Part shown: positions 12,150 to 23,033 of the stretch, piece by piece | How the letters are laid out: every line of letters begins with the position of its first letter | How positions within the stretch are numbered: the first letter of the stretch is position 1 | Origin: Scedosporium boydii | Lineage: Eukaryota > Ascomycota > Sordariomycetes > Microascales > Microascaceae | Assembly: GCA_002221725.1 (NCBI GenBank) | Contig: NJFT01000064.1 | Location: 62,001-126,000, forward strand | Reading direction: 5' to 3' | Length of the DNA stretch: 64,000 bases | Notes under the pieces: generated by a model | Seen by the model: the letters and a program-made list of their open reading frames with translations, nothing else | Told to the model about the DNA's origin: nothing | The model's database searches: none | Program-made: the position numbers and the translations under genes

Positions 12150-15100
12150 ATGCGTGTTCCGAAAACCCTGAACGAGGAGAATACACGACTTGCTCTCGGT
12201 CGTTCAGCCAGTCTCGGAAGGCTGTACAACGCCAACTCGGATGATATTCTTGCCGTATCAATCTTGAGGACCAACCCGCCTCCCCAAGGCGCTGTCGAAA
12301 GTCATGAGCGACGTGACATCCACTTCAAGATCTCCTCCACCTCCTCAATCGAGGAGAGATATTCCAGCCTCGATGTATCGGCGGAGTTGGGTGCGAGTAT
12401 TCTCTGCGGGTGGTTGAAGGGAGGTTGGAGGGTCAATTACCTCTCGCCCGAGCGGCGAGATTCTCGAGCCCAGCAGGCGTCGGTCGTTTGTACGAATGTA
12501 GCGCACGATGAGTTTCTGAACCTTGGGAGTAGCGCTTTGGAGGCATCTTTGAACCTCAACGCCCTCGAGACAGAGGGAGCGACTCATGTCATCTGTGGTA
12601 TCCGCTGGGGTGCCGAGACTCTGATTACAGCCAAGACAGCCACAACCAAGGTGAGTGGCGTGAATCGGTTGGGATCTGGTCTGGGAGTTGGGACAGATTA
12701 CCGGCCGAATGGTGGGATGGAGGTTACAAAGCCCGGAAGCGATGTGAAGGAAGGACAGGCGTTGTTGAGGAGAATCATCAACGGAATCGGAGAAGCGCAC
12801 GTCAGCGGACAGTTTCAGAAAGAGTCGGAGCTCACTCAAGTCGCCACCGAGCTCGAGTTCGAAGTGTTCGCCGACGTTTCTGACCCCATGGATGGCCCTC
12901 CCACGGATTACGATGCAGTTTTAGCCCTTCTTCAAAAGGTTCCTGCCTCGATCAGGGCCATGGAGGGCGGCAAAGGCATTCCCATTACACTTACGCTCAG
13001 ATCCATCCGGGATATTGCCAGGGAATTCAACCACCAATTGGTTTTGTCTCCAATTGTTCATCACCTCGATGCGGAGCGTATTCGAAATTGCATCAACCTC
13101 ATGGAGGAGCTAGCCAGCATCTCCAGAGAATTCCGTGACTATGAGACTTTTCTTGGAGACCACCAGTACTGCGTTCCCAGGCGTCATCTCAAAGAAGCCA
13201 AGAGCAAGGCAGCATTGACGAAGCGAAGAGAGGTGAAATTCATGAACGGTTTCCGCGAGATTGTCGGCGGTATTCGATCAGGGTCCGAAGATGATGAGTA
13301 CCGCCTCAGTGAGCACTTTGACGATTTCTTCGACTCCAAACATCCAAAGGAGTATCCAGAATTCCTCGATAAATTCAAAGATAAAATACAGCTGGCCATG
13401 GTGCTCAAGGGTATGGGAGCTTCGTACGCAGACAAGGAACCTGATGCTTTCCAACTTGCCAGCTTCCTTAAGAGCGGCGGTGATTTGTTCGTTCTCCATT
13501 ACAACGAAGATACACGCCAGTCTCCGGATTTCAAGAACATTCTGCCGATAATTCTACAGCTTCTCGAGGAGAAGGACCATGATGTGATGGTGATAGACTA
13601 TGATGCTGGCGAATCCCGCCCTCTGACCAAGGCTAGACTGGAACGTCGACGAGGGGTCGAGGTTCTTATCGAAGATGTCGTCGAGGATCAAAAGTCCTTC
13701 GGAGACCGGTGCGCTATAAGGTGCAAAGGTGCAGAGAACATTGACCGCTCGCCAAGCCAAAGTCGTCCTCTCAGTGCACGCATCGTCAAGGTTTATTGTC
13801 CGGGCCCACACTGCCGCGATAGGGCGATGTCCCCATGGGCATGCCTGGAGTGCAAGGAGGACTTCTTCTACGGACCCGGAGAAAAAGACGGCCATCTCTA
13901 TTGCTGGTGCGGGCGGTTTCATTATTCGCATGCCGTTTTCAAGTGCCCGCGTCTCGCGCATGGTCCCCGATTTGCCACGTTTGACGACAAGACGCTGCAT
14001 GATCTTCTGGAGAATCTCCCCGACCAGGAGGCCTATAACGTGCTGCTCGTGGGAGAAACAGGCGTGGGCAAATCAACCTTTGTGAACGCCTTTTTCAACT
14101 ACGTGGAATTCCCGACGCTAGATGCCGCCCTGAGCGACCCCGATCCGCTCCAGTTCAGGGTACCTTCTTCATTCCATTACTGCAGTGAAGAAGACAAGAA
14201 ATCGGTTGTTGTATTGGGAAACGAGAGCTCATACGAGAAATACTCGACAGCGGGTCAGGCAGCCACTTTGCAGCCCACAATCTACAGCCTCGATCTTGAC
14301 GAAAGGAGCATACGCCTCATCGATACACCCGGCATCGGCGACCCTCTGGGCATGAAACGCGACGAAGAAATCGTAAAGTCCATCCTCGCCGCTTTGCAAA
14401 CCGTCGAGCGGATAAGCGCCATTCTGATTCTCGTCCAACCCAACGCCTCACGAACCACCACTCACTTCAGCTATTGTATCAGCGAGCTGCTTAGTTACTT
14501 ACACCGAGACGCTGCGAAGAATATCCTGTTCGGATATACCAACTCTAATTTGACCCATTTCAGACCCGGGAATACTGATGTGCCTCTTCGCGAAACTTTG
14601 AGGCGCGTTAGCACTCGTATTAACCTGGGATCCGGGAACCAATTCTTCTTCGACTCGGGCGGCTTCAGGTATCTTGCTGCCTACAAGACAAACAACGACC
14701 GACTTCCAGAAAAGCCAATATATGACAACATGTGGAAAAAGTCAGCCGACGAGGTCGATCGCTTGATCCAGACAGTCATGAGCCTTCCGTCCCACGAAGT
14801 GAGGAAGACAGTGGAACTGAACAGGGCCAAGAACATGGTCGAGCAATTGACGAAGCCCCTCGCCCATTTCGCGACCGAGATGAACAATTCTCAGAAGGAA
14901 CTCGAGACTATCAAGTCAAGTCTTGAAGAGCTTGACGGAGAAGACAAGAGCCTTCTTGAAAAGGTAAAAATTAAAATAACGGTACCAGAACGAACCAACC
15001 TGCCAAAACCCAAACTTGTATGCTCAAACACTGAGTGCAGCCAGCCCGATGAGCGGGAGTGGGATGACGACTCTAAGCGGGTGCGATACGGGAGGTCCTG

Positions 15101-15887
15101 CCATGTGGGCTGCGACATCAATGCTCCAGAAGCGGCCATAGGACATGAGAAACTATGGAACTGCCGTGCATTCTGCAAATGGTATTTGTTCTTCTTCCCC
15201 GCCAACCCTTGCAATGAATGCGGCCATCCCTGGCAGGAACACCTGCGCATCACCTACGAGTTGGAACCCAAAGAAGAGATGATCGAGGATCCGGAGATCC
15301 TTCGAAAGATCTCGAGCATTACGGACTTCAAGGCTAAGGTGAAGGGGAAGATGGAGCTCGTGTCTGCTAAAATTGACGACATCAAGAAAGAGGAGGAGCA
15401 GGTCAAGGACGCCCGCGTGCGTTTTGGATATTATCTGCGCAAGAATGCGCTGGGGTCTATATACCATGACAGTACCCTCGCCTACCTCAGATATGAAATC
15501 CACCAGGCAAAATGTCGGAAGGACTTTTCTCTCGTTGGTGATCTGGAAAAGCAAGAGGCTGAGTATCAAGAGCGTTCCGAGCTCTTGAAATGGACTATCG
15601 AGGCCAGCGACAAGCTGGAGTCAGGAAATTGGGATGAGGTCATTGACATCTTCAAGATTATCAAGGAGCTCAAAAGCATGAAGATGTACGGAGAAGGATT
15701 GGTAAAGGTGATCGGAGATGACTTCGCTCCGCTTGAACCCTGTCGAATGCTGGCGTTTTCATTGCGCAACAAGCAGATGGATGGATTCGAGAGATTTGAG
15801 GGAGAACCAGAGAGGAGTGGCAAGCAGGAACAGGTGTCGAGGTTTCGATGGTTACACAGAAAGCTCAAGTTTATAACTGGATTGTAG
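12150..15887 (+). CDS. Stonustoxin-like (SNTX/MACPF-type) N-terminal region fused to a P-loop GTPase, zinc-binding and coiled-coil segments
   Basis: One uninterrupted frame of 1245 residues. Residues ~10-400 have the layout of the SNTX family N-terminal half: an ALGRSASLGRLYN opening, a 'EGATHVICGIRWGA' strand region, then a helical FAT-like part. About 400-520 resembles the thioredoxin-like SNTX segment. At ~550-605 lies a Cys/His cluster (CPGPHC, CLEC, CWCG, KCP). A GTPase domain follows, with P-loop GETGVGKST at 635-643 and DTPGIGD from 725. A helical linker leads to a second Cys/His cluster at ~957-1025 (CSNTEC, CHVGC, CNECGHPWQEH) and a charged coiled-coil C-terminus. There is no signal peptide or membrane helix, so it is probably cytosolic. 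Similar fusions exist in other eukaryotes, but the function is unknown; an immune or membrane-acting role is inference. Confidence 0.8.
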   Translation: MRVPKTLNEENTRLALGRSASLGRLYNANSDDILAVSILRTNPPPQGAVESHERRDIHFKISSTSSIEERYSSLDVSAELGASILCGWLKGGWRVNYLSPERRDSRAQQASVVCTNVAHDEFLNLGSSALEASLNLNALETEGATHVICGIRWGAETLITAKTATTKVSGVNRLGSGLGVGTDYRPNGGMEVTKPGSDVKEGQALLRRIINGIGEAHVSGQFQKESELTQVATELEFEVFADVSDPMDGPPTDYDAVLALLQKVPASIRAMEGGKGIPITLTLRSIRDIAREFNHQLVLSPIVHHLDAERIRNCINLMEELASISREFRDYETFLGDHQYCVPRRHLKEAKSKAALTKRREVKFMNGFREIVGGIRSGSEDDEYRLSEHFDDFFDSKHPKEYPEFLDKFKDKIQLAMVLKGMGASYADKEPDAFQLASFLKSGGDLFVLHYNEDTRQSPDFKNILPIILQLLEEKDHDVMVIDYDAGESRPLTKARLERRRGVEVLIEDVVEDQKSFGDRCAIRCKGAENIDRSPSQSRPLSARIVKVYCPGPHCRDRAMSPWACLECKEDFFYGPGEKDGHLYCWCGRFHYSHAVFKCPRLAHGPRFATFDDKTLHDLLENLPDQEAYNVLLVGETGVGKSTFVNAFFNYVEFPTLDAALSDPDPLQFRVPSSFHYCSEEDKKSVVVLGNESSYEKYSTAGQAATLQPTIYSLDLDERSIRLIDTPGIGDPLGMKRDEEIVKSILAALQTVERISAILILVQPNASRTTTHFSYCISELLSYLHRDAAKNILFGYTNSNLTHFRPGNTDVPLRETLRRVSTRINLGSGNQFFFDSGGFRYLAAYKTNNDRLPEKPIYDNMWKKSADEVDRLIQTVMSLPSHEVRKTVELNRAKNMVEQLTKPLAHFATEMNNSQKELETIKSSLEELDGEDKSLLEKVKIKITVPERTNLPKPKLVCSNTECSQPDEREWDDDSKRVRYGRSCHVGCDINAPEAAIGHEKLWNCRAFCKWYLFFFPANPCNECGHPWQEHLRITYELEPKEEMIEDPEILRKISSITDFKAKVKGKMELVSAKIDDIKKEEEQVKDARVRFGYYLRKNALGSIYHDSTLAYLRYEIHQAKCRKDFSLVGDLEKQEAEYQERSELLKWTIEASDKLESGNWDEVIDIFKIIKELKSMKMYGEGLVKVIGDDFAPLEPCRMLAFSLRNKQMDGFERFEGEPERSGKQEQVSRFRWLHRKLKFITGL

Positions 15888-17507
15888 CACGATAGCTAAA
15901 CTCGGCATGAGAGGGGGGCTGGACGGCTGTTGCGTGAGTGCTCCATAATGCCGCTGGCTTGGTGTTTGTGATCGTGTTGGAGCGTTAAAGATGAGCCGCG
16001 AAGCCACCACCCGACTGTTCGATTCCCTGTCAGAGTCCGAGCTATGCTGTTCCATGCCGCTGAGATATGGTTTTCCTTTCCTGTTCTTTTCCTTGTTCTT
16101 TTCCTTGTTCTTTCCCTTCTTCCACTTACAAGTTCAGCAAGTCCTTATCGCTCAATCAGTTCAGTCATTGTAGTGGCTTCCAGCTTCTAGTTTTCAGCTT
16201 TTTCTTTTTTTCAGCCGTCGTTCGGTTGCCAATCCAATTCATTCCATTCATTCCATTAATAGCTCTATTCCATAAGGCCTGGGACTCGCCTTTCTTTCTT
16301 CACTTTCTGTGGTAACTTTGTCCTGGAGGGATAATATTACAGGGTCATCTTTCGGTTCTCTTTCCACAGAGGACTTCTATTGTGTGTTCCATTCCGGTAT
16401 TCCGTTGATCATCGGATTCGACACCCGTCAGTTCTTGCAGGAGCTGTGTAGCGGCTTCTGGCAGGCGCTGTTTCCGACCATTAGCCACACCCATTCAGTT
16501 CTTACCTGTGACGTCGCCGGCCGCGAGCTGCACTGATCTGTCCCATTACCAACTTCTACACCCACCGAGAGTTTCGCGTCTGGGTTTCGGCGACGCCAAG
16601 GCTCATTCCCAGGCAACGGGGGTCCGAAAGAGCCCGCGCCTGACCATCCGAAATGGCGTCAAGTAATATCTTGGTCAACGAGGCGAGTTGAAACCACGAG
16701 CCGCCTGGCCTTAATCCCAAACTCCCCGAAATCCCGAGTTGCGTCACAAGATACAACAACTCCACGGACCGGACTAGGCCAATGGTCGGAGACAGAAGAT
16801 GCGTATAGCTCCGAACGCTCACCGATCCCTTCCTTTCCTCTTTCTTCCTTTCCCCGTCGAACCTTCTATTCCCAGGCCTATGAATCGTATCGTCCTCCTT
16901 ATTCTTACAACGCCTCTTAGAGGTGGATGAGTCCAACAGCCATAGCCTTCCTTACCTCTATCCCCGTAGTATGCCGCTACAAAAGAGCAAAAAACAAAGG
17001 ACAAAAGGAAACATACAACACCGGGGATTCGCTGGTCGTCACCGACCCAACTACTAGTCCGGCGCTTCGCAGCTTGTGTACAGGGGAGCGGACGGGACCC
17101 TCAATTCTCTGCGAGCTATGGTCGTATGTGCTGTGTCCATAGTTGGATCGGGTTTATAAATGGTCTGCCAACCGAAGAAGCCATTGAGTGTTGATCGGGA
17201 AGCTGGCGAAGTGCCAATCTCAAATGTCCTGCTTCATAATTCATTCATCAAATACCAAGTAAAAGCGACGTTAGCCATGCTAGCAAGCGTAGAGAGACAA
17301 CCAACCCTAAACTCTACGTCACAAGTCTCCATCACCTGCACCTCCAGCTTTTCAGCCACCTAGGCAACTGAGTGTATTGGGATGATCATCCATAAGCTCC
17401 ACCTTGTGAGTCTCTACCGCCTGTACGTCTAGCATCTCTGCCTCCTCCTCCTCCTATCGGCGCTGGTTCCTGGCCAAACCAACACATCTCTTCGCTCCCC
17501 AGGCATG
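15888..17507. other. Intergenic, no gene supported
   Basis: This stretch lies between two convergent genes (3' ends facing). At ~16075-16125 a pyrimidine tract holds three copies of a TTGTTCTTTTCC-like unit, and at ~16230-16260 there are short CATTCCATT repeats. No coding frame can be supported. Confidence 0.5.
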
Positions 17508-18044
17508 TCATGGAGTCGAGCCAACAACAATCTGTTTTGTACTCGAAATAAGATCCTGCCATACCTGAACAAGACTATTCAGATACTGGAGTTCCGTGAC
17601 GCCCGACATGTCAACAGCCGCGTCGATCACGCAGCCCAGCGCATCCGTGTCGCCAACTGGATCATAGAGCCAAGATTTGATCGAGAGATCGGGATAGTCT
17701 TCTTGGCCTGTGATGGCGCAGTTGTCTATGCTTAGGCCGGGGGGGAACGTTTGCGCGCAGGGTACTACGAGCTCGCAAAGATTAAGGTTCTGGCAGTTGC
17801 GTATCTCGCAAAGAAAGTACCCCTCGAAGTCGTTCACGTCGAGGGTGCGCTTGTAGCAACTTTCCCGCTGTGCGTTCGCCGAGCAGAGGCAGGCGTTTTT
17901 AACCACGGTCCATGCGTCGTAGACGGACTCGGGCATCACAGGGTTGCAAACCGAGGGGATAACGGCTTCTTCGGCTTGAGGAAGACCGAGGGTTGGTAGG
18001 AGGAGGGTCATGACGACCCCATAAAGGGATGTTCCAGAGACCAT
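17508..18044 (-). CDS. Small secreted cysteine-rich protein
   Basis: A single-exon frame of 178 residues. The N-terminus has a signal-peptide profile: short polar start, hydrophobic core VVMTLLLPTLGLPQA, then AEEA. The mature part contains ten cysteines (VCNP, ACLCS, ESCY, FLCEIRNC, LCE, PCA, NCA, GCV) and no membrane segment or GPI-type C-terminus. Size, secretion signal and even cysteine count fit candidate effectors or extracellular defence proteins of fungi. No family was recognised. It is transcribed away from the HET-domain gene, with 1.28 kb between the two starts. Confidence 0.65.
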   Translation of the reverse strand: MVSGTSLYGVVMTLLLPTLGLPQAEEAVIPSVCNPVMPESVYDAWTVVKNACLCSANAQRESCYKRTLDVNDFEGYFLCEIRNCQNLNLCELVVPCAQTFPPGLSIDNCAITGQEDYPDLSIKSWLYDPVGDTDALGCVIDAAVDMSGVTELQYLNSLVQVWQDLISSTKQIVVGSTP

Positions 18045-19322
18045 TGTGTTCTGTGGTTTGTGTTTGTAGTTTTGTCGAGATGGGGTGAGGTAGTACCACG
18101 GATAGATAGAATTCTGAGATTTATGGCATTCCAGAGGGAAGCAGAAAGGGTTTTATAATCGCCTGGGATTCATCCTCTTTGTACATCGGCGTCGAGGATC
18201 AGGCTCGACGTAATAGCCTCGGGCTCTGGAACCTCAACCTGGCAATGTAACATGCAATATTATCAGGTAAATCGAGCAATTCGATCTGTAAACGCTGCTA
18301 AGTTGATCCTCTACAAAGCCACAAGGATTTTTGACATGACATGGGAGGGCTGATGGTCTTGGTCCGGCCGGCACCGTTAGATGGGGCTTTGGCTGATCCA
18401 AAGAGTAGCAGGTGTGAGCGGATGCGGCACACCATGCTGAAGAACAGCGGGCCATTTTGGCAATATTGTCTCTGTAAGTGCTTTGTTTTTACCACCGCCG
18501 AACTTACACATACCTTTAATCATATTTTCAATCAGATCATGAGTAGACAGCGCGAGGTTTGGAGCCATTGTGATGTGGAGGTCTGATGAAGGTCAGATGG
18601 AGGTTTGATGGGGTCTGATGGAGATCTGATGGTGCGCAGTCGAAAATGGAAAACGTGGCGTTCGATTTCATGTTTCCTGCGTTGCCTGGCTGCTGCCGAG
18701 CGGGAGCGGGAGCTGAAGCTGTCGATTCCAATTTTCAGGTTTCGGGCTTCGTGGAAACAAACGTGGCTTTAGAGTTCGACACAGAGGAAACCCGTTTCGC
18801 GCCTAGCTGTATATCAACCCAATCTTCTGTGTTTTTGAAAATAGCATTTTTATACTTCATGCTCTGTCTCGCCCTCGGAACTATATCCTTCGCAGCCTGG
18901 CGATAGTAACCTTCGTGATCCTCTTGGAGCCTCGATCCAGCCCAGCACATTCAGCTGTCCCATCTTCGGATGCTTATCATTGTGAAGACGACCGTTTACC
19001 TTGGATCACGACCCGCTATCTGGAATGCTTCGATGATTTGATCGACTTTGCGGTAACTATATTATCGAGCACAACTAGGCAACAAGATGGTCACGTCGTT
19101 TGTTAATAGCCAATGCGTTGTGTGTGGGAAGCGATAATTATATAGCTCCTCCTGCTACAATTTGAAGAGAGCTGAATTGATGAGTCTGACGTAAGCGGTG
19201 ATCTCAGTCAAGTCCGCTGTGCAGAAATCAGATATCAAATTCATCTCTGGGTTTGTGGCATCACTACATATGTTCAACTGTTCAATTGTTCATTGATCCG
19301 GCTCTCCATATCTCGCCTGCAA
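18045..19322. other. Intergenic region between divergent genes
   Basis: About 1.3 kb between the start of the small secreted protein (- strand) and the HET-domain gene (+ strand). It contains a degenerate purine-rich tandem run at ~18571-18632 built on GGTCTGATGGA. No coding frame is supported. Confidence 0.5.
18571..18632. repeat. Degenerate short tandem repeat (GGTCTGATGGA-like)
   Basis: Five to six imperfect units of 11-12 bases, each containing a (C/T)TGATG(G/A) core, follow one another. The run lies in the divergent intergenic region upstream of the HET-domain gene. Confidence 0.55.
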
Positions 19323-21683
19323 ATGGAGTGCACCATCCACCCATACCGCTACCCTGTCTTGGAACCTGGGTCTTTTCGTCTAATAAAGCTTCGACAGGAC
19401 CCCTCCTCCCAAGACACGGCGGTTCTATATGATCCCTTAAGCGCTGGCTCGCCGTCCTCGGACAATACGACCGTTGCTCTCTTCGCGGAGATTGTCGCAT
19501 GTGTTTTCGATAACCCCATCACGTACGAATCAGTTTCGTATTGCTGGACAGGGCACAATCGTAAAATGTCTTCGGGAGAGAGGGAGATCCAGGCCATCCT
19601 GGACCGCAAGATCATCATTACAGAATCTGAACAACCTAACACAATCCTTGGTTTCATCTCCATCAATAAACACCTAGAACGAGCCCTTCGGTATTTGCGG
19701 AACCAGACCGACAAGCCTCTGTTTGTGGACCAAATCTGTATAAACCAAGGTGACCTCGCTGAAAAGAGTTACCTCGTGCAGCGGATGGATTACATCTACA
19801 GCAAATCCGATCGCGTGCTTGCTTGGCTTGGTCCTCTGACAACAGAGGCTGGCCGATTCATGTCATTCATGGAAGACCTAAAGATGGAGCCCAGCCAAGC
19901 CTTCCATCGTCTAGTGGATCATGACTATCCGACATTAAACCGCATTCGAGCAGCGGTAGTAAGCCCCAACGCAGAGTCGGTGCCCATTCCAAGCAGCTTG
20001 GTAGCTGACCGGGACGACTTGAGAGAATTGTGTAGAAAGGTCTGGGACTCGTTTCCTCTCCCAGGGTTCTTGGACCTTCTGTCGAGGCAGTGGTTTGGAC
20101 GAATTTGGATCATTCAAGAGGCGTGCTTAGCGAAGAATCTTGCCTTTGTCTGCGGCGATGAAGTCTGCGATGCCAAGCACTTTGAACGGGTGATGCTCTT
20201 TGGAATGCTCGCTATCCAGACTCAAGCATTGCTCCAGACCGCCGGGGAGGACGCGCGGAGGAAGCACGAGGCAACAATAGACGACCTCATGTACGCCATC
20301 GCCTTGGCCCGGTTCGCTGGTCGAATATTCAGCGTACGGCGTAACTTTTGCCGCGAAGCCGAGCAGGTTCCAATTTTCCATCTTCTAGCTCGATTCAACG
20401 CTATTGACGCGGCCGCGACTGGTTATGCGCAAAAGAATGGCCGGATAGAGTATGCAGCCATCCAAAAGTACCGCGCTACTGATCCCCGGGATTGTTACTA
20501 CGCAATGCTAGGCCTGGCAAGGCCATATGAGACTGTAATCAAACAGGTTGCCGTTGATTATTCGCTACCGACTGAGGTGGTGTTTACAGATGTTGCGGCG
20601 GCCCTTGTACTAGAGGATACGGATATTCTTCTCTTCGCTCGTAATGATGGCAGACGAACGGATGCACTGGCATCTTGGGTTCCGGACTGGAGCTCGGAGC
20701 TGAGCATCCCGTACGGGTACCTCAATTCCAATACACCACTCTTTAGTTCAGGCAGTGATAAACAAGCCGGGATTTGGGCTCGACTGTGTCCGAAACGCGT
20801 GGATGGGACGACGGTCCTGGTCATTCCGGGATTCGAGGTTGATTCTGTTGAGCTGACTGGGCAGCACATCCACCAGCAGATGTCAACGTCAGAGGATATG
20901 GGCTCGTTATGCAATTACTTCATAAGCGACATTTTGTATTTCCATTCACTCGTTATCCGAAAGCCCAATGCACCAACTGTACGTCACGAACGCGGAGACG
21001 AGATACCCTGGCTCCTCTCAACCGGGGGCCGTGGTCTGTCCACCGCGCCAAACGACTCGTCCAATCGTCTAGGTCCTCGAATCGATGGGATACCCCTTCT
21101 TAGAGCCGTATTTGAGATATCGAAACAGAGGTTCCACCGCCAGGCTAAGCTCAAAGAATGGGTAGGATACATCCGAAGCCTCCACGACATCCGCCACAAT
21201 CCTCTATTCGACGGCTGGAGGGAAGCCATGGGTCTTTACTACTACGTGCCACGATGGCTCCGGTTCGGCGACAGCTGGGCCACGTACGAATTTTTCGAAA
21301 AGTACGACGCATGGTACAAGTCATTCGGACCCGAGTTTCGTGGTCCGCAATTCCCGGAAGATGGCGCCCACCTCGATGAGGACGTCAGAAAGGCGGCATT
21401 GGAGGCCATGGGCGCATTCAACGTCGCGTTTGACGTGCAGTTGGGACGCAGGTGCTTCATGACAAAGGAAGGCTACGTCGGCCTCGGGCCTGGGGAGATG
21501 CGCGAAGGTGATGTTGTCGTCGTTCTTAGAGGAGCTACAGTACCGATGATTCTGAGGCCGGGTTGTGGAGATCGCGATGGGCTATTCGACTATGTAGGCG
21601 AAGCATATTGTCATGGTATCATGGACGGAGAATTGCTCTCAGAAAAATGTCAGAACCGGCCAAGGATGTTTTCCATGAATTAA
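19323..21683 (+). CDS. Heterokaryon incompatibility (HET) domain protein
   Basis: A single-exon frame of 786 residues from the first ATG (MECTIHPYRY). The HET domain starts near residue 68 with YESVSYCWTG. It continues with PLFVDQICINQ, EKSYLVQRMDYIYSKSDRVLAWLG and the signature WFGRIWIIQEACLAKNLAFVCG. HET domains act in fungal non-self recognition and trigger a cell-death response after fusion of unlike strains. The rest has no clear second domain, but the C-terminus carries the segment often seen in HET proteins (YVGLGPGEMREGDVVVVLRG). Being intronless and surrounded by gene-poor DNA fits the accessory character of this gene class. The partner or ligand cannot be deduced. Confidence 0.9.
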   Translation: MECTIHPYRYPVLEPGSFRLIKLRQDPSSQDTAVLYDPLSAGSPSSDNTTVALFAEIVACVFDNPITYESVSYCWTGHNRKMSSGEREIQAILDRKIIITESEQPNTILGFISINKHLERALRYLRNQTDKPLFVDQICINQGDLAEKSYLVQRMDYIYSKSDRVLAWLGPLTTEAGRFMSFMEDLKMEPSQAFHRLVDHDYPTLNRIRAAVVSPNAESVPIPSSLVADRDDLRELCRKVWDSFPLPGFLDLLSRQWFGRIWIIQEACLAKNLAFVCGDEVCDAKHFERVMLFGMLAIQTQALLQTAGEDARRKHEATIDDLMYAIALARFAGRIFSVRRNFCREAEQVPIFHLLARFNAIDAAATGYAQKNGRIEYAAIQKYRATDPRDCYYAMLGLARPYETVIKQVAVDYSLPTEVVFTDVAAALVLEDTDILLFARNDGRRTDALASWVPDWSSELSIPYGYLNSNTPLFSSGSDKQAGIWARLCPKRVDGTTVLVIPGFEVDSVELTGQHIHQQMSTSEDMGSLCNYFISDILYFHSLVIRKPNAPTVRHERGDEIPWLLSTGGRGLSTAPNDSSNRLGPRIDGIPLLRAVFEISKQRFHRQAKLKEWVGYIRSLHDIRHNPLFDGWREAMGLYYYVPRWLRFGDSWATYEFFEKYDAWYKSFGPEFRGPQFPEDGAHLDEDVRKAALEAMGAFNVAFDVQLGRRCFMTKEGYVGLGPGEMREGDVVVVLRGATVPMILRPGCGDRDGLFDYVGEAYCHGIMDGELLSEKCQNRPRMFSMN

Positions 21684-23033
21684 CAGGGCTCGCAGGAGCT
21701 CGCTTACTTGACTAACTTCTGAGGGCATTATTCGTGCTATCTAGCTTTTCGTAGGACAGCCTGTACTCCGTAGAGCGTGTAAAAAGCCAGATAATCGCGG
21801 AGGTGCTCAAATTAAGTCTCCCTGGCATATTAAGGTAATAGCTTACCAGGCCCCAATTACGAATATGCGCATTATTTCTAGGTTTTCCGTCACACTTACT
21901 CTACTACCCAGAGGGTAATCTCTCTACACATCCTCCATCAGGGCTCGAGCTATTTCGGACTAACAACAACAGCCCAAATCCTAGTCGGTAATACCGGGCC
22001 GTGTTCGAGGAGTGACTCAATAGTCAACGACTCCTGGATCGAGTACCACAAACCTGATACACCATCAGGAACATGGATCAATCCCTTCTTTACCAAGGAA
22101 TAGTGGGACTTGAGTGCTGGAAATCGAAGAACTAGGCATCGCGACCCAATTACACCCGCTGATATCAGCTCGGCGAACTACTCATCCCCTGCAGGTCCGT
22201 ATATCCAGAACGCGACCTCGAAGAAGGACTAGTCTGTAGATAAACTCGAGGAAAGACTGGTGCTACAAAGATTCAAGCGTTCGACGCCCACACCGCACAG
22301 GGTAAGATAACTGAACTGATGATAAAGAACTTGTTAAGTCCCGCTTATATGAAGGAAAGAAGGAAATAAGAAAATAACCATGCTGGGGCCCGGCATGGAA
22401 CCACATGTCAAGAGAGAAAATACCCTTTACCACATGAAGTCCGCGTCTTGGAACAGGAGGCTGGAGGATGCTCCCGCCACATGTGGAGTGTGGCCCGTGC
22501 ATGTATCTTTGTGGCTGACAAGTTTGACAAGGCTCACCGCCTATCAATTTCTGCCCCACTACGCGCATGGGTACATTTCGCTGGTGCATAATCATGTTAA
22601 CACGAAGAATACATGAATAATTGTTAAGGAAATAAGCGGCTCTACTTCCCACTCTCCAACCACAAACTCCAACACTGGTCAATCAAGGGCAGAAAAAAAA
22701 AATCGAATTGAGAAAGCTTCACCTTCTCAAAAATCCGGACCGAAAATTTCCAGCACCTCGACGACGCTCGCTCCACGTCGAACCTCGAGTCCGCGATCAA
22801 TTCGACTTTCAGATTTCGGCAATAATATTTGATTTTCTTTCTCTTGAGGTACGGATTGCTATTTCCGATTGTATCGAACTCTCTCGCCCTAGTCTCGTGC
22901 CCTCGACTTTTTTCTTCTTCATTTTTTTTTCCTTTCTTTTTTCCGCTCCGACCTTGGATCGCGCCGTTACTGACCTTGTACGTCCGGGAAAACAGTCGCG
23001 AGATATATACAGCCTACGAGCCGAATCGAAAAT
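21684..23033. other. Intergenic, possible degenerate element, then CBF5 leader
   Basis: The part at ~21760-22330 reads like an old broken coding sequence (stretches without stops that shift between frames), but I could not identify a family, terminal repeats or target duplication. The part at ~22690-23033 is pyrimidine-rich with a T-run and is probably the CBF5 promoter and leader. Confidence 0.35.

Noticed and set aside
22263..22682. A 139-codon minus-strand frame before CBF5
   Set aside because: No family match, no splice signals and codon use unlike the neighbouring genes.
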